Part shown: positions 37,503 to 46,319 of the stretch, piece after piece
Layout of the letters: every line of letters begins with the position of its first letter
Position numbering within the stretch: position 1 is the first letter of the stretch
Source: Candidatus Latescibacterota bacterium
Lineage (GTDB): Bacteria; Latescibacterota; UBA2968; UBA8231
Length of the DNA stretch: 64,000 bases
Direction: 5' to 3'
Assembly (NCBI GenBank): GCA_022827835.1
Contig: JAJEIO010000032.1
Location: 1-64,000, forward strand
Program-made: the position numbers and the translations under genes
Notes under the pieces: generated by a model
The model's database searches: none
The model's input: only the letters and a program-made list of their open reading frames with translations
What the model was told of the DNA's origin: nothing

Positions 37503-39055
37503 AAATCGAGGCGGATTATCTCGTTCTCGGCAGTGGTATTGCCGGTTTGTTCTTTGCCCTCAAGGCTGCTCAGCACGGATCCGTAGCCGTAGTGACCAAG
37601 CACGAGCGGCGCGAGTCTAACACGCAATACGCGCAAGGGGGTATTGCCGCAGCCATGGATGCGGCCGATTCGGTCGCCAGCCACGCGCAGGATACGATTG
37701 CGGCGGGCGCGGGCCTGTGCGACCGCACGATCGTCGAAGGGGTGGTGGCTGAAGGGCCGGAGGTGGTAGAAGAACTGCTGGCGATTGGCGCGCAGTTCAA
37801 CGAAGCACGGCCTGGGGTGTTGGCGTTGGGGCGCGAGGGTGGGCACGCCCATGCGCGGGTGGTACACGCGGACGACATGACTGGCCGCGAGGTGACGCGC
37901 GCTTTAGTCGCAGCCGTGCAAGCGCTGCCGCAAGTGACCTTGTACGATCACCATTTGGCGATAGACTTAATCGTAGATGAGCAGCGGCGTTGCCACGGGG
38001 CTTGGGTACTGGACTCGCAGCAAGCCGATCCCATCGCCGCGGTGGCACCGGTTACGCTACTGGCCACGGGTGGCTGCGGGCAGGTCTTTTTGCACACCAC
38101 TAATCCACGAGTGGCCTCTGGCGATGGAGTCGCTATGGCTTGGCGGGCTGGAGCGAGGGTGAGCAACATGGAGTTTATGCAGTTCCACCCGACCATGCTC
38201 TACGCTCCGGGGCGGCCCTCGTTCCTGATTACCGAGGCTTTGCGCGGGTTCGGTGCCGTGCTGATCGACGAGCGCGGCGCGGCGTTCACCGACCCATTGC
38301 AGACGCGCGATGTGGTGTCGCGGGCCATTGTCGCGCAGATGCAGCAAAGCGGTGCCGAGTGCGTCTATTTGGATGTTACCGGCCAAGACGCCGACCAGAC
38401 CCGACGTCGCTTTCCCAACATCTATCAGCATTGTTTGGAGATGGGTGTGGATATGACCGAGATGCCGATTCCGGTGGTGCCGGCGGCCCATTATAGCTGC
38501 GGTGGGGTGTGGACGGATGCGCACGGCCAGACGGATATTGCGGGTCTATACGCGGCTGGCGAGGTGGCGATGAGCGGGTTTCAGGGGGCCAATCGGCTGG
38601 CGAGTAATTCGCTGTTGGAAGGGTTGGTTTTTGCGCGGCGCGCTGTCGAGCACGCTAGGACAGTCACGCCCGTGGCTGTGGAGCGATTCGAGATGGAGCA
38701 CGCGGGCGATGCTGTTGTGCCTGCTGCGCTGGAGGAGCGGCGGGAGTTGCTGCGGCGCTTGATGTGGGACGAAGTAGGGATCGTGCGCAGCGACCGAGGC
38801 TTGCAGCGGGCTTGTGAAGAGACGGAGCGGCTGGCGCGAGAAATTGAGGCTTTGTACAGCGGGCATCGGCTCGACGCCGAGCTTGTCCAGCTACGCAGCT
38901 TGGCGACCGTGGCCACGCTCATTGCCCGCTCCGCTCGGCAGCGCTTGGAAAGCCGCGGCGTCCACTACAACTGCGACCATCCCGCGCGCGACGATGCTCG
39001 CTGGCAGCAGCCGACGCTGCTTAGTTTTTTAGCAGATGGATCAAATGGCTTATGA
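37499..39055 (+). CDS. nadB: L-aspartate oxidase
   Basis: 518 residues. DYLVLGSGIAGLFFALKAA is the FAD-binding loop. RRESNTQYAQGGIAAA and the HARVVHADDMTGREVTRAL region are typical of NadB, and the fumarate-reductase-like capping domain follows (SNMEFMQFHPTMLY, AAHYSCGGVWTD). It oxidises L-aspartate to iminoaspartate with FAD, the first step of de novo NAD synthesis. nadA and nadC are not next to it. It is translationally coupled to the M6 protease by an ATGA overlap. Directly downstream begins an AT-rich island. Confidence 0.95.
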   Translation: MKIEADYLVLGSGIAGLFFALKAAQHGSVAVVTKHERRESNTQYAQGGIAAAMDAADSVASHAQDTIAAGAGLCDRTIVEGVVAEGPEVVEELLAIGAQFNEARPGVLALGREGGHAHARVVHADDMTGREVTRALVAAVQALPQVTLYDHHLAIDLIVDEQRRCHGAWVLDSQQADPIAAVAPVTLLATGGCGQVFLHTTNPRVASGDGVAMAWRAGARVSNMEFMQFHPTMLYAPGRPSFLITEALRGFGAVLIDERGAAFTDPLQTRDVVSRAIVAQMQQSGAECVYLDVTGQDADQTRRRFPNIYQHCLEMGVDMTEMPIPVVPAAHYSCGGVWTDAHGQTDIAGLYAAGEVAMSGFQGANRLASNSLLEGLVFARRAVEHARTVTPVAVERFEMEHAGDAVVPAALEERRELLRRLMWDEVGIVRSDRGLQRACEETERLAREIEALYSGHRLDAELVQLRSLATVATLIARSARQRLESRGVHYNCDHPARDDARWQQPTLLSFLADGSNGL

Positions 39056-39102
39056 ACCCTCTTGTTGTTCATCATTAACTTTTACCCATAAGGGGTCATC
39101 TC

Positions 39103-39684
39103 ATGGATAAAAAAGTGAATGAATTCAGGGAAAAAGGATACACGAGCGAATCTCTTAGAATGCTAGAATCCGAAGAAGGTCAGCTAAACGCCGTTTTTGC
39201 ATGTTTTGGGTCAGCGGCTCAGCATAGTTATTTTTTTGAAGAAGCACTTGGTAAATTTCTGCTGGTTTACAACAAAACATTTAAAAACTCTTTAACCCTA
39301 CAGGATTTGGAAACTATTGAGACAAAGATGAAAAAAGAAACAATGGGATCATTACTTAAGGAATTCAAAAAATATGTAACAATCCATGATGATAAGGTTG
39401 AACAGTGCTTAGACAATGCCTTGAAAAAAAGAAATTTTCTGATTCACCACTTTTTCCGGCAAAGATATAAAAAATTTCGCACTAAAACAGGTCGTATAGG
39501 TATGCTAAATGAGTTGATGGGCATTCAAAAAGACCTAGAAACAGCGACAGCTTTAACCAATGGCATGCGTATTGCTTTATCTAAGGCAATAGATTTAAAA
39601 AGAAAAAATAAAGATATAAAAGCCGACGAACGTGATCCCGATAGCAATACCCTCTTTACGGTAACCATTAATAGGCCTGAATAA
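39103..39684 (+). CDS. HEPN-like protein of AT-rich island, unknown
   Basis: 193 residues, almost wholly helical by composition. Arg110-x4-His115 in KKRNFLIHHFFRQR fits the HEPN ribonuclease motif, followed by a strongly basic helix. There is no signal peptide. Its G+C is far below that of the surroundings (many AAA, ATT, TTA codons), so it was acquired. It is convergent with an OLD-type nuclease gene 69 bases away. HEPN proteins serve as RNA-cleaving toxins or effectors; here the motif is short and the assignment is tentative. Confidence 0.5.
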   Translation: MDKKVNEFREKGYTSESLRMLESEEGQLNAVFACFGSAAQHSYFFEEALGKFLLVYNKTFKNSLTLQDLETIETKMKKETMGSLLKEFKKYVTIHDDKVEQCLDNALKKRNFLIHHFFRQRYKKFRTKTGRIGMLNELMGIQKDLETATALTNGMRIALSKAIDLKRKNKDIKADERDPDSNTLFTVTINRPE

Positions 39685-39752
39685 ACTGTCTCATCTCTCT
39701 GTGCAATAGAATAGACAAGGATTTACGGATAGTAGGAGCCCATCTATGCATT

Positions 39753-41387
39753 CTACTTATTCTTGAAAAATTGACAAGCATCCTCTAAAATGCTAAAAAT
39801 ACTCTCAAAATGCTTAAAATCTTCCTTCGTGCCGTTTTCACATATCCAATCACAAATATATTCTTTTTTGCCAAGTTTCCCATTCTTGTAGTTAACTAAA
39901 TCTTCAATTCTGTCCTTGTCAACTTTTAGAGCAGCTTCATCCAATATCTTTCTAGCAAACAAATTCTCGATGCCTTTCTCTATAGGATGTCCCTCTTGTT
40001 TGGGAATATTTTTTATAATCACAGAATCAGTTCTGTCATCTCTTTTGCAATCGCAGTCATAAAGGAGAATCATTCGGATAGAATCTTTCCTCCATCTCTT
40101 CCAAATACTATCTAAACTAGGAAAACCATTTCCACATTTTAATTCAATTCTTCTAATTACATCCTCCTTTCCTAAAAGTTCGGAGGCTTTCAGTAAATAC
40201 TTTTTATCTGTTTCTCCTTCTAATATAACAATAGGTTCTTGGGCGTCTTTGATTTCTTTTTTAAATCTGTCTGTCCTTTTCATGGATTGAAAGGCATCTT
40301 TAAACTCACCAAAATCTTCGGCACTTATCTGGCATCCCCAAGGAAATTCGTAAACACAAAAGCCATCCGACCCAAATACTTCTTCCATTCCAAGTACAAA
40401 AAATGGGGAATGCGTTGTGACTATAAATTGGATACTAGGAAACAACTTCATCAGTTTAGGAAGGTTTTGATATTGATAAGATGTATGAAGATGAAGATCT
40501 ATCTCGTCCACCATCACAATTCCAGAAATATCAGATATACGTGTATTCCTTTCATATGAACCAAATCGTCTTAATATAGAGAAGAAGATATTTACAATCA
40601 TAGCTTCTCCTGAAGACAACTGAAAATAGTCAATGAGATAGGCGTCACTTCTGGATAAAATGTTTTCTTCTAGGGTTCCTTTGCCTGATGCAATTTCATG
40701 ATCGAGCTGTCTAACAAGTTTATGTATATCAGAAGATATTGTTATGTTATTATCCAAAACACTTCTCACCCATTGCTTGTTTTTCTTGAGAGATGAATAT
40801 TCTATGATACTATACCTAAGGTCCTGAATACTTCCTCCGTCCATCACTTGTACATGTTGAGACTTTTGTGATTCCCAATCTTTCATAAGCCAAATAGGAT
40901 CTTCAAACCGATTGACGGGGAGATATAATATGCAATTATCAACAAAAGCAGACTGAACATTACTATCGAGAGCAAAATCCCAACTATTTGTTGAAATGCT
41001 TCCATCTGCCATCTCATCATAAATATTTTGCATCACTTCATCATCAAACTGGAGAGGTAATTCATCCGTTTTTGGTGAATGGAGGATCAATGAATAAAAG
41101 GAGTAGTCATGTGTAAATTTCACATGTTTCCACACATAATCAGCACTATCTCCAATATAATCAGAAGACATGAAATTATGTCGGTGATCTCTAGAATGAA
41201 AACAGTTGATAGTCTCTATAAGGCTATTCACGATAGATGCCAAGAATAGAGTCTTCCCTGAACCATTCGGACCTACTAGTAAAATAGGATTCGGATTACC
41301 AGTATTATCAAATTGAAAATTAACCTCAGCACGTTTGATTGCTCCGAGATTTACGATACGGGCTTCCTCTATATACATCTTATTCAT
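39753..41387 (-). CDS. OLD-family ATPase/TOPRIM nuclease
   Basis: 544 residues, AT-rich. ABC/SMC-like ATPase: Walker A GPNGSGKT at 39-46, signature YFQLSSGEAM, Walker B GIVMVDEIDLHLH, and a switch His in FIVTTHSPFF. The C-terminal TOPRIM-like nuclease region has the first acid in VILEGETDKKYLLK and a later MILLYDCDCKRDD. OLD proteins are nucleases in anti-phage systems, alone or with partners (Gabija, retron and PARIS-like systems). No reverse transcriptase or UvrD partner is next to it; the only neighbour of the same composition is the convergent HEPN-like gene. All ATPase motifs are intact. Confidence 0.85.
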   Translation of the reverse strand: MNKMYIEEARIVNLGAIKRAEVNFQFDNTGNPNPILLVGPNGSGKTLFLASIVNSLIETINCFHSRDHRHNFMSSDYIGDSADYVWKHVKFTHDYSFYSLILHSPKTDELPLQFDDEVMQNIYDEMADGSISTNSWDFALDSNVQSAFVDNCILYLPVNRFEDPIWLMKDWESQKSQHVQVMDGGSIQDLRYSIIEYSSLKKNKQWVRSVLDNNITISSDIHKLVRQLDHEIASGKGTLEENILSRSDAYLIDYFQLSSGEAMIVNIFFSILRRFGSYERNTRISDISGIVMVDEIDLHLHTSYQYQNLPKLMKLFPSIQFIVTTHSPFFVLGMEEVFGSDGFCVYEFPWGCQISAEDFGEFKDAFQSMKRTDRFKKEIKDAQEPIVILEGETDKKYLLKASELLGKEDVIRRIELKCGNGFPSLDSIWKRWRKDSIRMILLYDCDCKRDDRTDSVIIKNIPKQEGHPIEKGIENLFARKILDEAALKVDKDRIEDLVNYKNGKLGKKEYICDWICENGTKEDFKHFESIFSILEDACQFFKNK

Positions 41388-41449
41388 TGCAATTTCCGTG
41401 GTTATTGCCTATCCCACATGGTAATAGGCTAAGTGTGAATATCACTTAA

Positions 41450-41572
41450 TTATTTCATTTTTAGGAAGTAATCTACTTGTTTTGCTGTCCCTAAATATAA
41501 CTCATGCTCTTCTGACATCAAGATTGCTTGGGCTAAACTGTATATCCCTGCAATCGGTGCCAGTTCCTTTTT
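41450..41572 (-). pseudogene. AT-rich C-terminal gene remnant directly after the permease stop
   Basis: Right after the permease TAA, the same frame stays open for 40 codons (KKELAPIAGIYSLAQ, then AILMSEEHELYL, ending DYFLKMK). Codon use is AT-rich like the island and unlike the permease. The stretch looks like the tail of a lost protein joined at the island border; it has no start of its own except an internal ATG at 41518. The family is unknown. Confidence 0.4.
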
Positions 41573-42862
41573 TTACGTTCTCGCCATGCGGCGTTGCGCC
41601 ACGCGGTGCCAACACCAGCCGAGCAAGAGCAGTCCCAAGCCGCTGAGCCAGATTGTGCGTTCGACGAAAAACGCCAGCCCTAAGCAGGCGACTAGACCCA
41701 CTATGGCTATCCACCGGGGGTAGAGCCGTTGGTCGGCTGGCAAGCGCAGAGCGCAGAAGTTGGTGATGGCGTAATAGACCAGAATAGTGAAGGCGCTAAA
41801 GGACCAAGTAGTCTTGATATTGCCTACGAGGACTAGCCCGGCGATCGCCAGCCCGACGACCACCACGGCAATAGAGGGCGTAGTCTGATCCCGATTGAGG
41901 CGGGCAAGCGCTTGGGGCATATCTCCTCGGCGGCCCATGGCCAGCAGGACTCGCGACAGACCGAGGATTAGGTTGAGCAGTACCCCGGCCATGGCGGTGA
42001 TGGCTCCCAAGGCTAGGAGCCAAGAGATGCCGGGCGCGTCAAAGGTGTGGGCGATGACCTTTAGGGGGGCGGCTTTCTCCATAGTGGCCGCGTAGAACGC
42101 CTCCGACCCTACGGCGGCTATGGCGATGACACCGACACCGATGTAGAGCATCATGGAAATGAGCAGCACGGCGACGATGGCGCGGGGAATCGTCTTGCGG
42201 GGTTGGCGCACTTCTTCGCCAAGCGTGGCGATGCGACCGTAGCCCGTATAGGCGACGAACATTAGGGCGCTGGCATGCAATAGGGCCGACCAGCTTTGTT
42301 CTCCCAAGAAAGGGGTCAGGTGCAGGTTGCGCAGGGCGCTGGGAGTACCGGCGACGATGAAGGCGATCAGCGAGCAAAGCGTCGCGGCGACGATGGCGAT
42401 GTTGACCTTGTTGGTGCGGTTGATGCCCAAGAGGGAGATGAGGGTGAGTACTAGCACGGCAGCTAGGGCGACTGGGGTGATAGATGCGGTCTGATCTAGT
42501 GCGTTGAGCAGGTAGCCGGCTAGTCCCATCGCCGCAGTGGCCGCAGTCGCGCTCTTGGCGCAGATGAACATCCACCCGGCGGTAAAGCCGATGGCTGGCG
42601 AAGCGTACTCATAGCCGTACTGGTACGTGCCGCCGCTGAGCGGATGGCTGGCAGCTAGCTGGGCGCTGGACAGGCCGTTGCAGAGAGCGACTAACGCCCC
42701 GACGGCGATAGCGACGAGAACCGCCGGGCCAGCGATGCCAGCGCCGATGCCAATGCTGACGAAGACGCCGGTGCCGACGATCGAACCCAAGCCGAGGGCA
42801 ATGGTGCCGATCAGGCCCAGTTCGGGACGCAGGCGTTCGGATGGGGTGGGTGTGGAAGTCAT
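41573..42862 (-). CDS. APC-superfamily amino-acid permease
   Basis: 429 residues from ATG 42862 (an in-frame ATG at 42889 is also possible). LGLIGTIALGLGSIVGTGVFVSIGIGAG is the first membrane helix with the unwound GxG substrate-binding segment of APC transporters. About 12 hydrophobic helices follow, including FTAGWMFICAKSATAATAAMGLAGYLL and the helix with VAYTGYGRIATLGEEVRQP, a conserved APC loop. It imports amino acids or amines with protons or sodium; specificity is not readable. It stands alone at the edge of the AT-rich island. Confidence 0.88.
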   Translation of the reverse strand: MTSTPTPSERLRPELGLIGTIALGLGSIVGTGVFVSIGIGAGIAGPAVLVAIAVGALVALCNGLSSAQLAASHPLSGGTYQYGYEYASPAIGFTAGWMFICAKSATAATAAMGLAGYLLNALDQTASITPVALAAVLVLTLISLLGINRTNKVNIAIVAATLCSLIAFIVAGTPSALRNLHLTPFLGEQSWSALLHASALMFVAYTGYGRIATLGEEVRQPRKTIPRAIVAVLLISMMLYIGVGVIAIAAVGSEAFYAATMEKAAPLKVIAHTFDAPGISWLLALGAITAMAGVLLNLILGLSRVLLAMGRRGDMPQALARLNRDQTTPSIAVVVVGLAIAGLVLVGNIKTTWSFSAFTILVYYAITNFCALRLPADQRLYPRWIAIVGLVACLGLAFFVERTIWLSGLGLLLLGWCWHRVAQRRMART

Positions 42863-43005
42863 GCGACCAAATATAGTCCGGCGGCGCACTCGCGTCCTAT
42901 CAGTCTGTTTACTAAAAGCGAAAAAAGCCGACGCGCCTTGACTATATACTTAAAGCCCCTTTACGTACTATTTACCACTCATTAACCAACTACGGGGAGG
43001 AAATC

Positions 43006-43551
43006 ATGATCCGAATATTGTCGTTTGTCCTAGTTGCGATAGGGCTGCTCGGTGGAGTAGAGAAAGCCGCTGCTGCTGCAAGGGATGTAGTAGATCGAGA
43101 GACGCTGAAGAATTTCGTGCTGGAAGCGAAGAGCCTGGTGGAATCTGCGCAAGACGAGGCGGAGCGGACGGCCATTTTGGAGACCTTCAGGACCGACGAA
43201 GAATGGAGGCATGGGCCGATTTATATCTTCATCACCAGTTTTGACGGCACGGGCTTCTTCCACGCGACCCAGCCCGAGCGCGAAGGGGTCAATAATATCG
43301 ACTCAGAAGACAGCAATGGCGTTAAGATCGTACAGCAGAACATCGCGGCGGCACAAGCCGGGGGCGGATTTACGGAATATCTCTTTGATAATCCGGCGAT
43401 CGAAGGAGAGGATGAGTCCACTAAGGTAAGCTACGTGGCCCCCATCGAGATTGATGGTGCATCCTATTACATTGGCGCGGGGTTGTATATTGATTCGGAG
43501 CAGACGAATGTCGCGCCCATTTCGTGGGGCAGCTTGAAAGGGCAGGTGTAA
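43006..43551 (+). CDS. exported single-Cache-domain protein
   Basis: 181 residues, GGGGAGG before the ATG. Signal peptide IRILSFVLVAIGLLGGVEKAAAA. The mature part is one small Cache-type ligand-binding domain: a long helix (DRETLKNFVLEAKSLVES), YIFITSFDGTGFFHATQPEREGVN, GGGFTEYLFDNPAIEGE and the strand SYVAPIEIDGASYYIGAGLY. Such domains bind small molecules such as amino acids or carboxylates in the periplasm. There is no membrane anchor or output domain on the protein itself, so it would act as a free binding protein or partner. It ends 3 bases before guaA. Confidence 0.78.
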   Translation: MIRILSFVLVAIGLLGGVEKAAAAARDVVDRETLKNFVLEAKSLVESAQDEAERTAILETFRTDEEWRHGPIYIFITSFDGTGFFHATQPEREGVNNIDSEDSNGVKIVQQNIAAAQAGGGFTEYLFDNPAIEGEDESTKVSYVAPIEIDGASYYIGAGLYIDSEQTNVAPISWGSLKGQV

Positions 43552-43554
43552 ACT

Positions 43555-45360
43555 TTGAGCATCGTCGTCCTCGACTTTGGCGGGCAGTACGCCCATCTGA
43601 TTGCCAATCGCATTCGCCGCCTCCGCGTCCATGCTGAGATTCGCTCGCCAGAGACTGCGGTCGCCGATTTGCAAGACGCCGACGGGCTGATTCTGTCGGG
43701 TGGTCCGGCCAGCGTCTATGACCCGGAAGCCCCGGCGTACAATCCCGAGATTTTGGCGATGGGCAAGCCGATGCTGGGCTTGTGCTACGGCCACCAACTG
43801 CTTTGCCATCGCTTGGGCGGTCAAGTCGAGATGGGGACGACTCACGAGTTTGGCGCGGCCTATTTGCATGTTGACAAGGCAGAGGGCGTGCTGGCCGGGT
43901 TGGACGTGCGCGAGCGAGTGTGGATGAGCCATCGCGACCACGTTGCGGCCCTGCCGCCTGGGTTTGCCGTCTTGGGCGCGACCGAGGACTGCCCGGTGGC
44001 GGCAATGGGCGACGCCGAGCGCAAGATATACGGCTTGCAGTTCCATCCAGAAGTGACGCACACCGTCCGGGGCATGGATATTCTCGATAACTTCGCCGCG
44101 TTGTGTGGCGCCGAGCGGAACTGGACGATGGAGCGCTACACCGAGGAGACGATAGAGCGGCTCCAAGAGCAGGCGAAGGGGCGCAATGTCTTTCTGTTCG
44201 TCAGCGGCGGCGTCGATTCGTCGGTGGCGTTTCTCCTGCTCAACCGCGCTCTAGGAGCAGAGCGGGTGCTGGGCTTGCACATAGATAACGGCTTTATGCG
44301 CGAGGGCGAGACTGCGATGGTCGAGCGGCTGATGAAGGGGGCGGGCCTGCACAATCTGGAAGTCGTCGATGCCAGCGCGGAATTCCTCGCCGCCACAGAG
44401 GGGATTGCCGACCCCGAGGAAAAGCGGCGGCAGATTGGCGAGGAGTTCATCCGCGTCCGCGACCGGGCGTTGGCGGCGCTGGCGTTGGACCCGGACGAGT
44501 GGCTGTTGGGCCAGGGGACGCTTTACACGGATACCATTGAGTCCGGCGGCACGGAAAACGCGGCAGTCATCAAGACGCACCACAACCGCGTCGGCGTCAT
44601 CGATCAGCTTTTGGCCGAGGGCAAGGTTGTCGAGCCGCTGGACCAGCTCTACAAGGACGAGGCGCGAACCTTGGGCGAGACGCTCGGCTTGCCGCACCAC
44701 TTGGTCTGGCGGCATCCGTTCCCAGGGCCGGGGCTGGCGGTGCGGGCTTTGTGCAGTGATGGGCCAGACGCAGAGAACGCCGACTCCGGGTTGGCGCTTG
44801 AGACGGTCGCCGAGGCGCAGAAGGTGGCGGCGACATTCGGTCTGGCGCTCGATGTGCTGCCGTTGCGCAGCGTTGGGGTGCAGGGCGATTCGCGGACTTA
44901 CGCGCATCCAGCGGTGGTCACCGGCCAGAGGGAGTGGAAGACGCTGGAGGCGCTGTCCACTGAGCTGACCAATAACTTCCCGTCGATCAATCGGGTGATC
45001 TACCTGCTGGGGCCGACACCGCGGCCGCAGCAAAATATCAAAGCGGGGTATTTGACCCGCGACCGGCTCGACCTCCTGCGTCGGGCCGATGCCATCAGCA
45101 TGGCGGCGTTGGAGCGCCACGAACTGATGGAAGAGGTGACTCAGATGCCGACGGTGCTGTTGCCGCTGTCGTCGGATGGGGTGCAAGAGAGCGTGGTGCT
45201 GCGGCCGATTGCGACTTCCGACTTTATGACCGCGCGCTTTTGCCCGTTGCCGCAGGCGTTTTTAGACGACGTGTGCGACCGGCTGTTGGCACTAGCGGGG
45301 ATTGAAGTGGTCTTCTACGACATTACCCACAAGCCGCCGGGAACGGTGGAGTGGGAGTAA
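43555..45360 (+). CDS. guaA: GMP synthase (glutamine-hydrolysing) with eukaryote-like insertion
   Basis: 601 residues from TTG. Class I glutamine amidotransferase domain: nucleophile Cys in GLCYGHQLLCH and His in QFHPEVTHT. ATP-pyrophosphatase P-loop SGGVDSSVAFLLL. The dimerisation domain ends ITHKPPGTVEWE. Bacterial GuaA is usually about 510-525 residues; this one has about 75 extra residues between VGVQGDSRTY and VVLRPIATSDFMTA, the place where eukaryotic GMP synthases carry an insertion. It converts XMP to GMP with ATP and glutamine. The start is 3 bases after the Cache gene. Confidence 0.94.
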   Translation: MSIVVLDFGGQYAHLIANRIRRLRVHAEIRSPETAVADLQDADGLILSGGPASVYDPEAPAYNPEILAMGKPMLGLCYGHQLLCHRLGGQVEMGTTHEFGAAYLHVDKAEGVLAGLDVRERVWMSHRDHVAALPPGFAVLGATEDCPVAAMGDAERKIYGLQFHPEVTHTVRGMDILDNFAALCGAERNWTMERYTEETIERLQEQAKGRNVFLFVSGGVDSSVAFLLLNRALGAERVLGLHIDNGFMREGETAMVERLMKGAGLHNLEVVDASAEFLAATEGIADPEEKRRQIGEEFIRVRDRALAALALDPDEWLLGQGTLYTDTIESGGTENAAVIKTHHNRVGVIDQLLAEGKVVEPLDQLYKDEARTLGETLGLPHHLVWRHPFPGPGLAVRALCSDGPDAENADSGLALETVAEAQKVAATFGLALDVLPLRSVGVQGDSRTYAHPAVVTGQREWKTLEALSTELTNNFPSINRVIYLLGPTPRPQQNIKAGYLTRDRLDLLRRADAISMAALERHELMEEVTQMPTVLLPLSSDGVQESVVLRPIATSDFMTARFCPLPQAFLDDVCDRLLALAGIEVVFYDITHKPPGTVEWE

Positions 45361-45377
45361 GCCTAAGCGGCGAGAGT

Positions 45378-45716
45378 ATGTTTGACACCAGCATCCTCGA
45401 CGAGGCCATAAAAGCGCGACGCCAGCGGCTAGCGGCAGAGCAAGCCGAGTTGCTCGACTGTGTCCGTCGCACCCTGTCGGAACTGCGGGAACCTCTCGGA
45501 ATTGAGGCTGCGTACATTGTGGGCTCGTTGCGGTCCCCCGATTCTTGGCGGGAGTCGTCCGACATTGACGTGGCTGTGGCAGGTTGCTCGCCTGTTGTGC
45601 TCGAAATAATGAAAGCGCTGGAGGACGCTACTGGCAGAGAGGTGGACGTAATTGACCTCGACCGGCATCCTTCCTCTCAATCCTTTACCCAGTCTGGAGT
45701 CAAGGTATATGGATAA
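45378..45716 (+). CDS. mntA: MNT-domain nucleotidyltransferase antitoxin
   Basis: 112 residues from ATG 45378. YIVGSLRSPDSWRESSDIDVAVAG is the nucleotidyltransferase core: Gly49-Ser50 and the metal-binding pair Asp62/Asp64, with a third acid in VDVIDLD. MntA-type antitoxins neutralise HepT by adding AMP to it. The 3' end overlaps the hepT-like gene by 8 bases (ATG 45709 inside the last codons), the usual arrangement of HEPN-MNT toxin-antitoxin pairs. Confidence 0.87.
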   Translation: MFDTSILDEAIKARRQRLAAEQAELLDCVRRTLSELREPLGIEAAYIVGSLRSPDSWRESSDIDVAVAGCSPVVLEIMKALEDATGREVDVIDLDRHPSSQSFTQSGVKVYG

Positions 45717-46173
45717 AGAGGCTTTCGCAGTTCTCGAAGCGGGGTTGCGAGCGCGTGTCCGAGACATCAGTTGCATCGGCGGTCGCATCGAGGAACGCCT
45801 GGGCACGTTTGTCCATAGTGCCGAAGGGGTGGACAGCATGGGATACCAGCTCCACAACCTCTACGGCGCGTTTGAGCAGTTGTTTGAGGAAGTAGCGCGA
45901 TTCTTTGAGAACCAAATCGACGAAGCAAGGTATCACGCGGATATGATTAGGCGGATGCAGCTAGAAATCCAAGGCATCCGCCCAGCGCTCCTGTCCGCAG
46001 AAACTGCTTCCGACTTGGACGAATTAAGGCGATTCCGCCATCTGTTTCGCCACGCATACACTGCGGATTTGGATCCCGACAAGGTGGCGGATTTAGCGGC
46101 CAAAGCCGTGGGCATCCAGCGCGATTTTGCGCGAGACTTTGAGCAGTTTCTGACGCTCTTGCGGCCTGAGTAA
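45709..46173 (+). CDS. hepT: HEPN-domain toxin (HepT type)
   Basis: 154 residues. Helical HEPN fold with Arg110-x4-His115-x-Tyr117 in RRFRHLFRHAY, the RX4HXY motif of HepT RNases; Tyr117 is the residue that MntA AMPylates. Gene order antitoxin-toxin with an 8-base overlap. The toxin cleaves RNA or tRNA ends when the antitoxin is lost. The last 19 bases of coding sequence (through TA of the stop) are repeated perfectly at 50720-50738, so the 3' end of this gene was the insertion point of the GHKL-HNH cassette; the protein stays complete. Confidence 0.87.
   Translation: MDKEAFAVLEAGLRARVRDISCIGGRIEERLGTFVHSAEGVDSMGYQLHNLYGAFEQLFEEVARFFENQIDEARYHADMIRRMQLEIQGIRPALLSAETASDLDELRRFRHLFRHAYTADLDPDKVADLAAKAVGIQRDFARDFEQFLTLLRPE
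46154..46172 (+). repeat. left 19-bp direct repeat of the GHKL-HNH cassette
   Basis: CGCTCTTGCGGCCTGAGTA, in the 3' end of hepT, is identical to 50720-50738. The segment in between carries the single GHKL-HNH gene. Confidence 0.9.
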
Positions 46174-46278
46174 GGTATCCTTATCTGAATAGATTTTTGA
46201 GCAGAAACGTCAAGCCGAACGAACTTACGATCTTACTGGCTTGTGCCTATCCGACTGACGCGCCAATCACGAGAACCA

Positions 46279-46308
46279 GCTATCACTTAACTATAGCTAG
46301 GTGATAGC
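46279..46308. promoter_or_regulatory. 30-bp near-perfect palindrome upstream of the GHKL-HNH gene
   Basis: GCTATCAC (46279-46286) and GTGATAGC (46301-46308) are perfect arms; the inner 14 bases pair at 5 of 7 positions, 13 of 15 in all. It ends 11 bases before the ATG at 46320. A third GTGATAGC lies at 50648-50655 near the right end of the cassette. Probable operator for a dimeric regulator or a site for a recombinase. Confidence 0.6.
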
Positions 46309-46319
46309 CCCGAAAGGAC

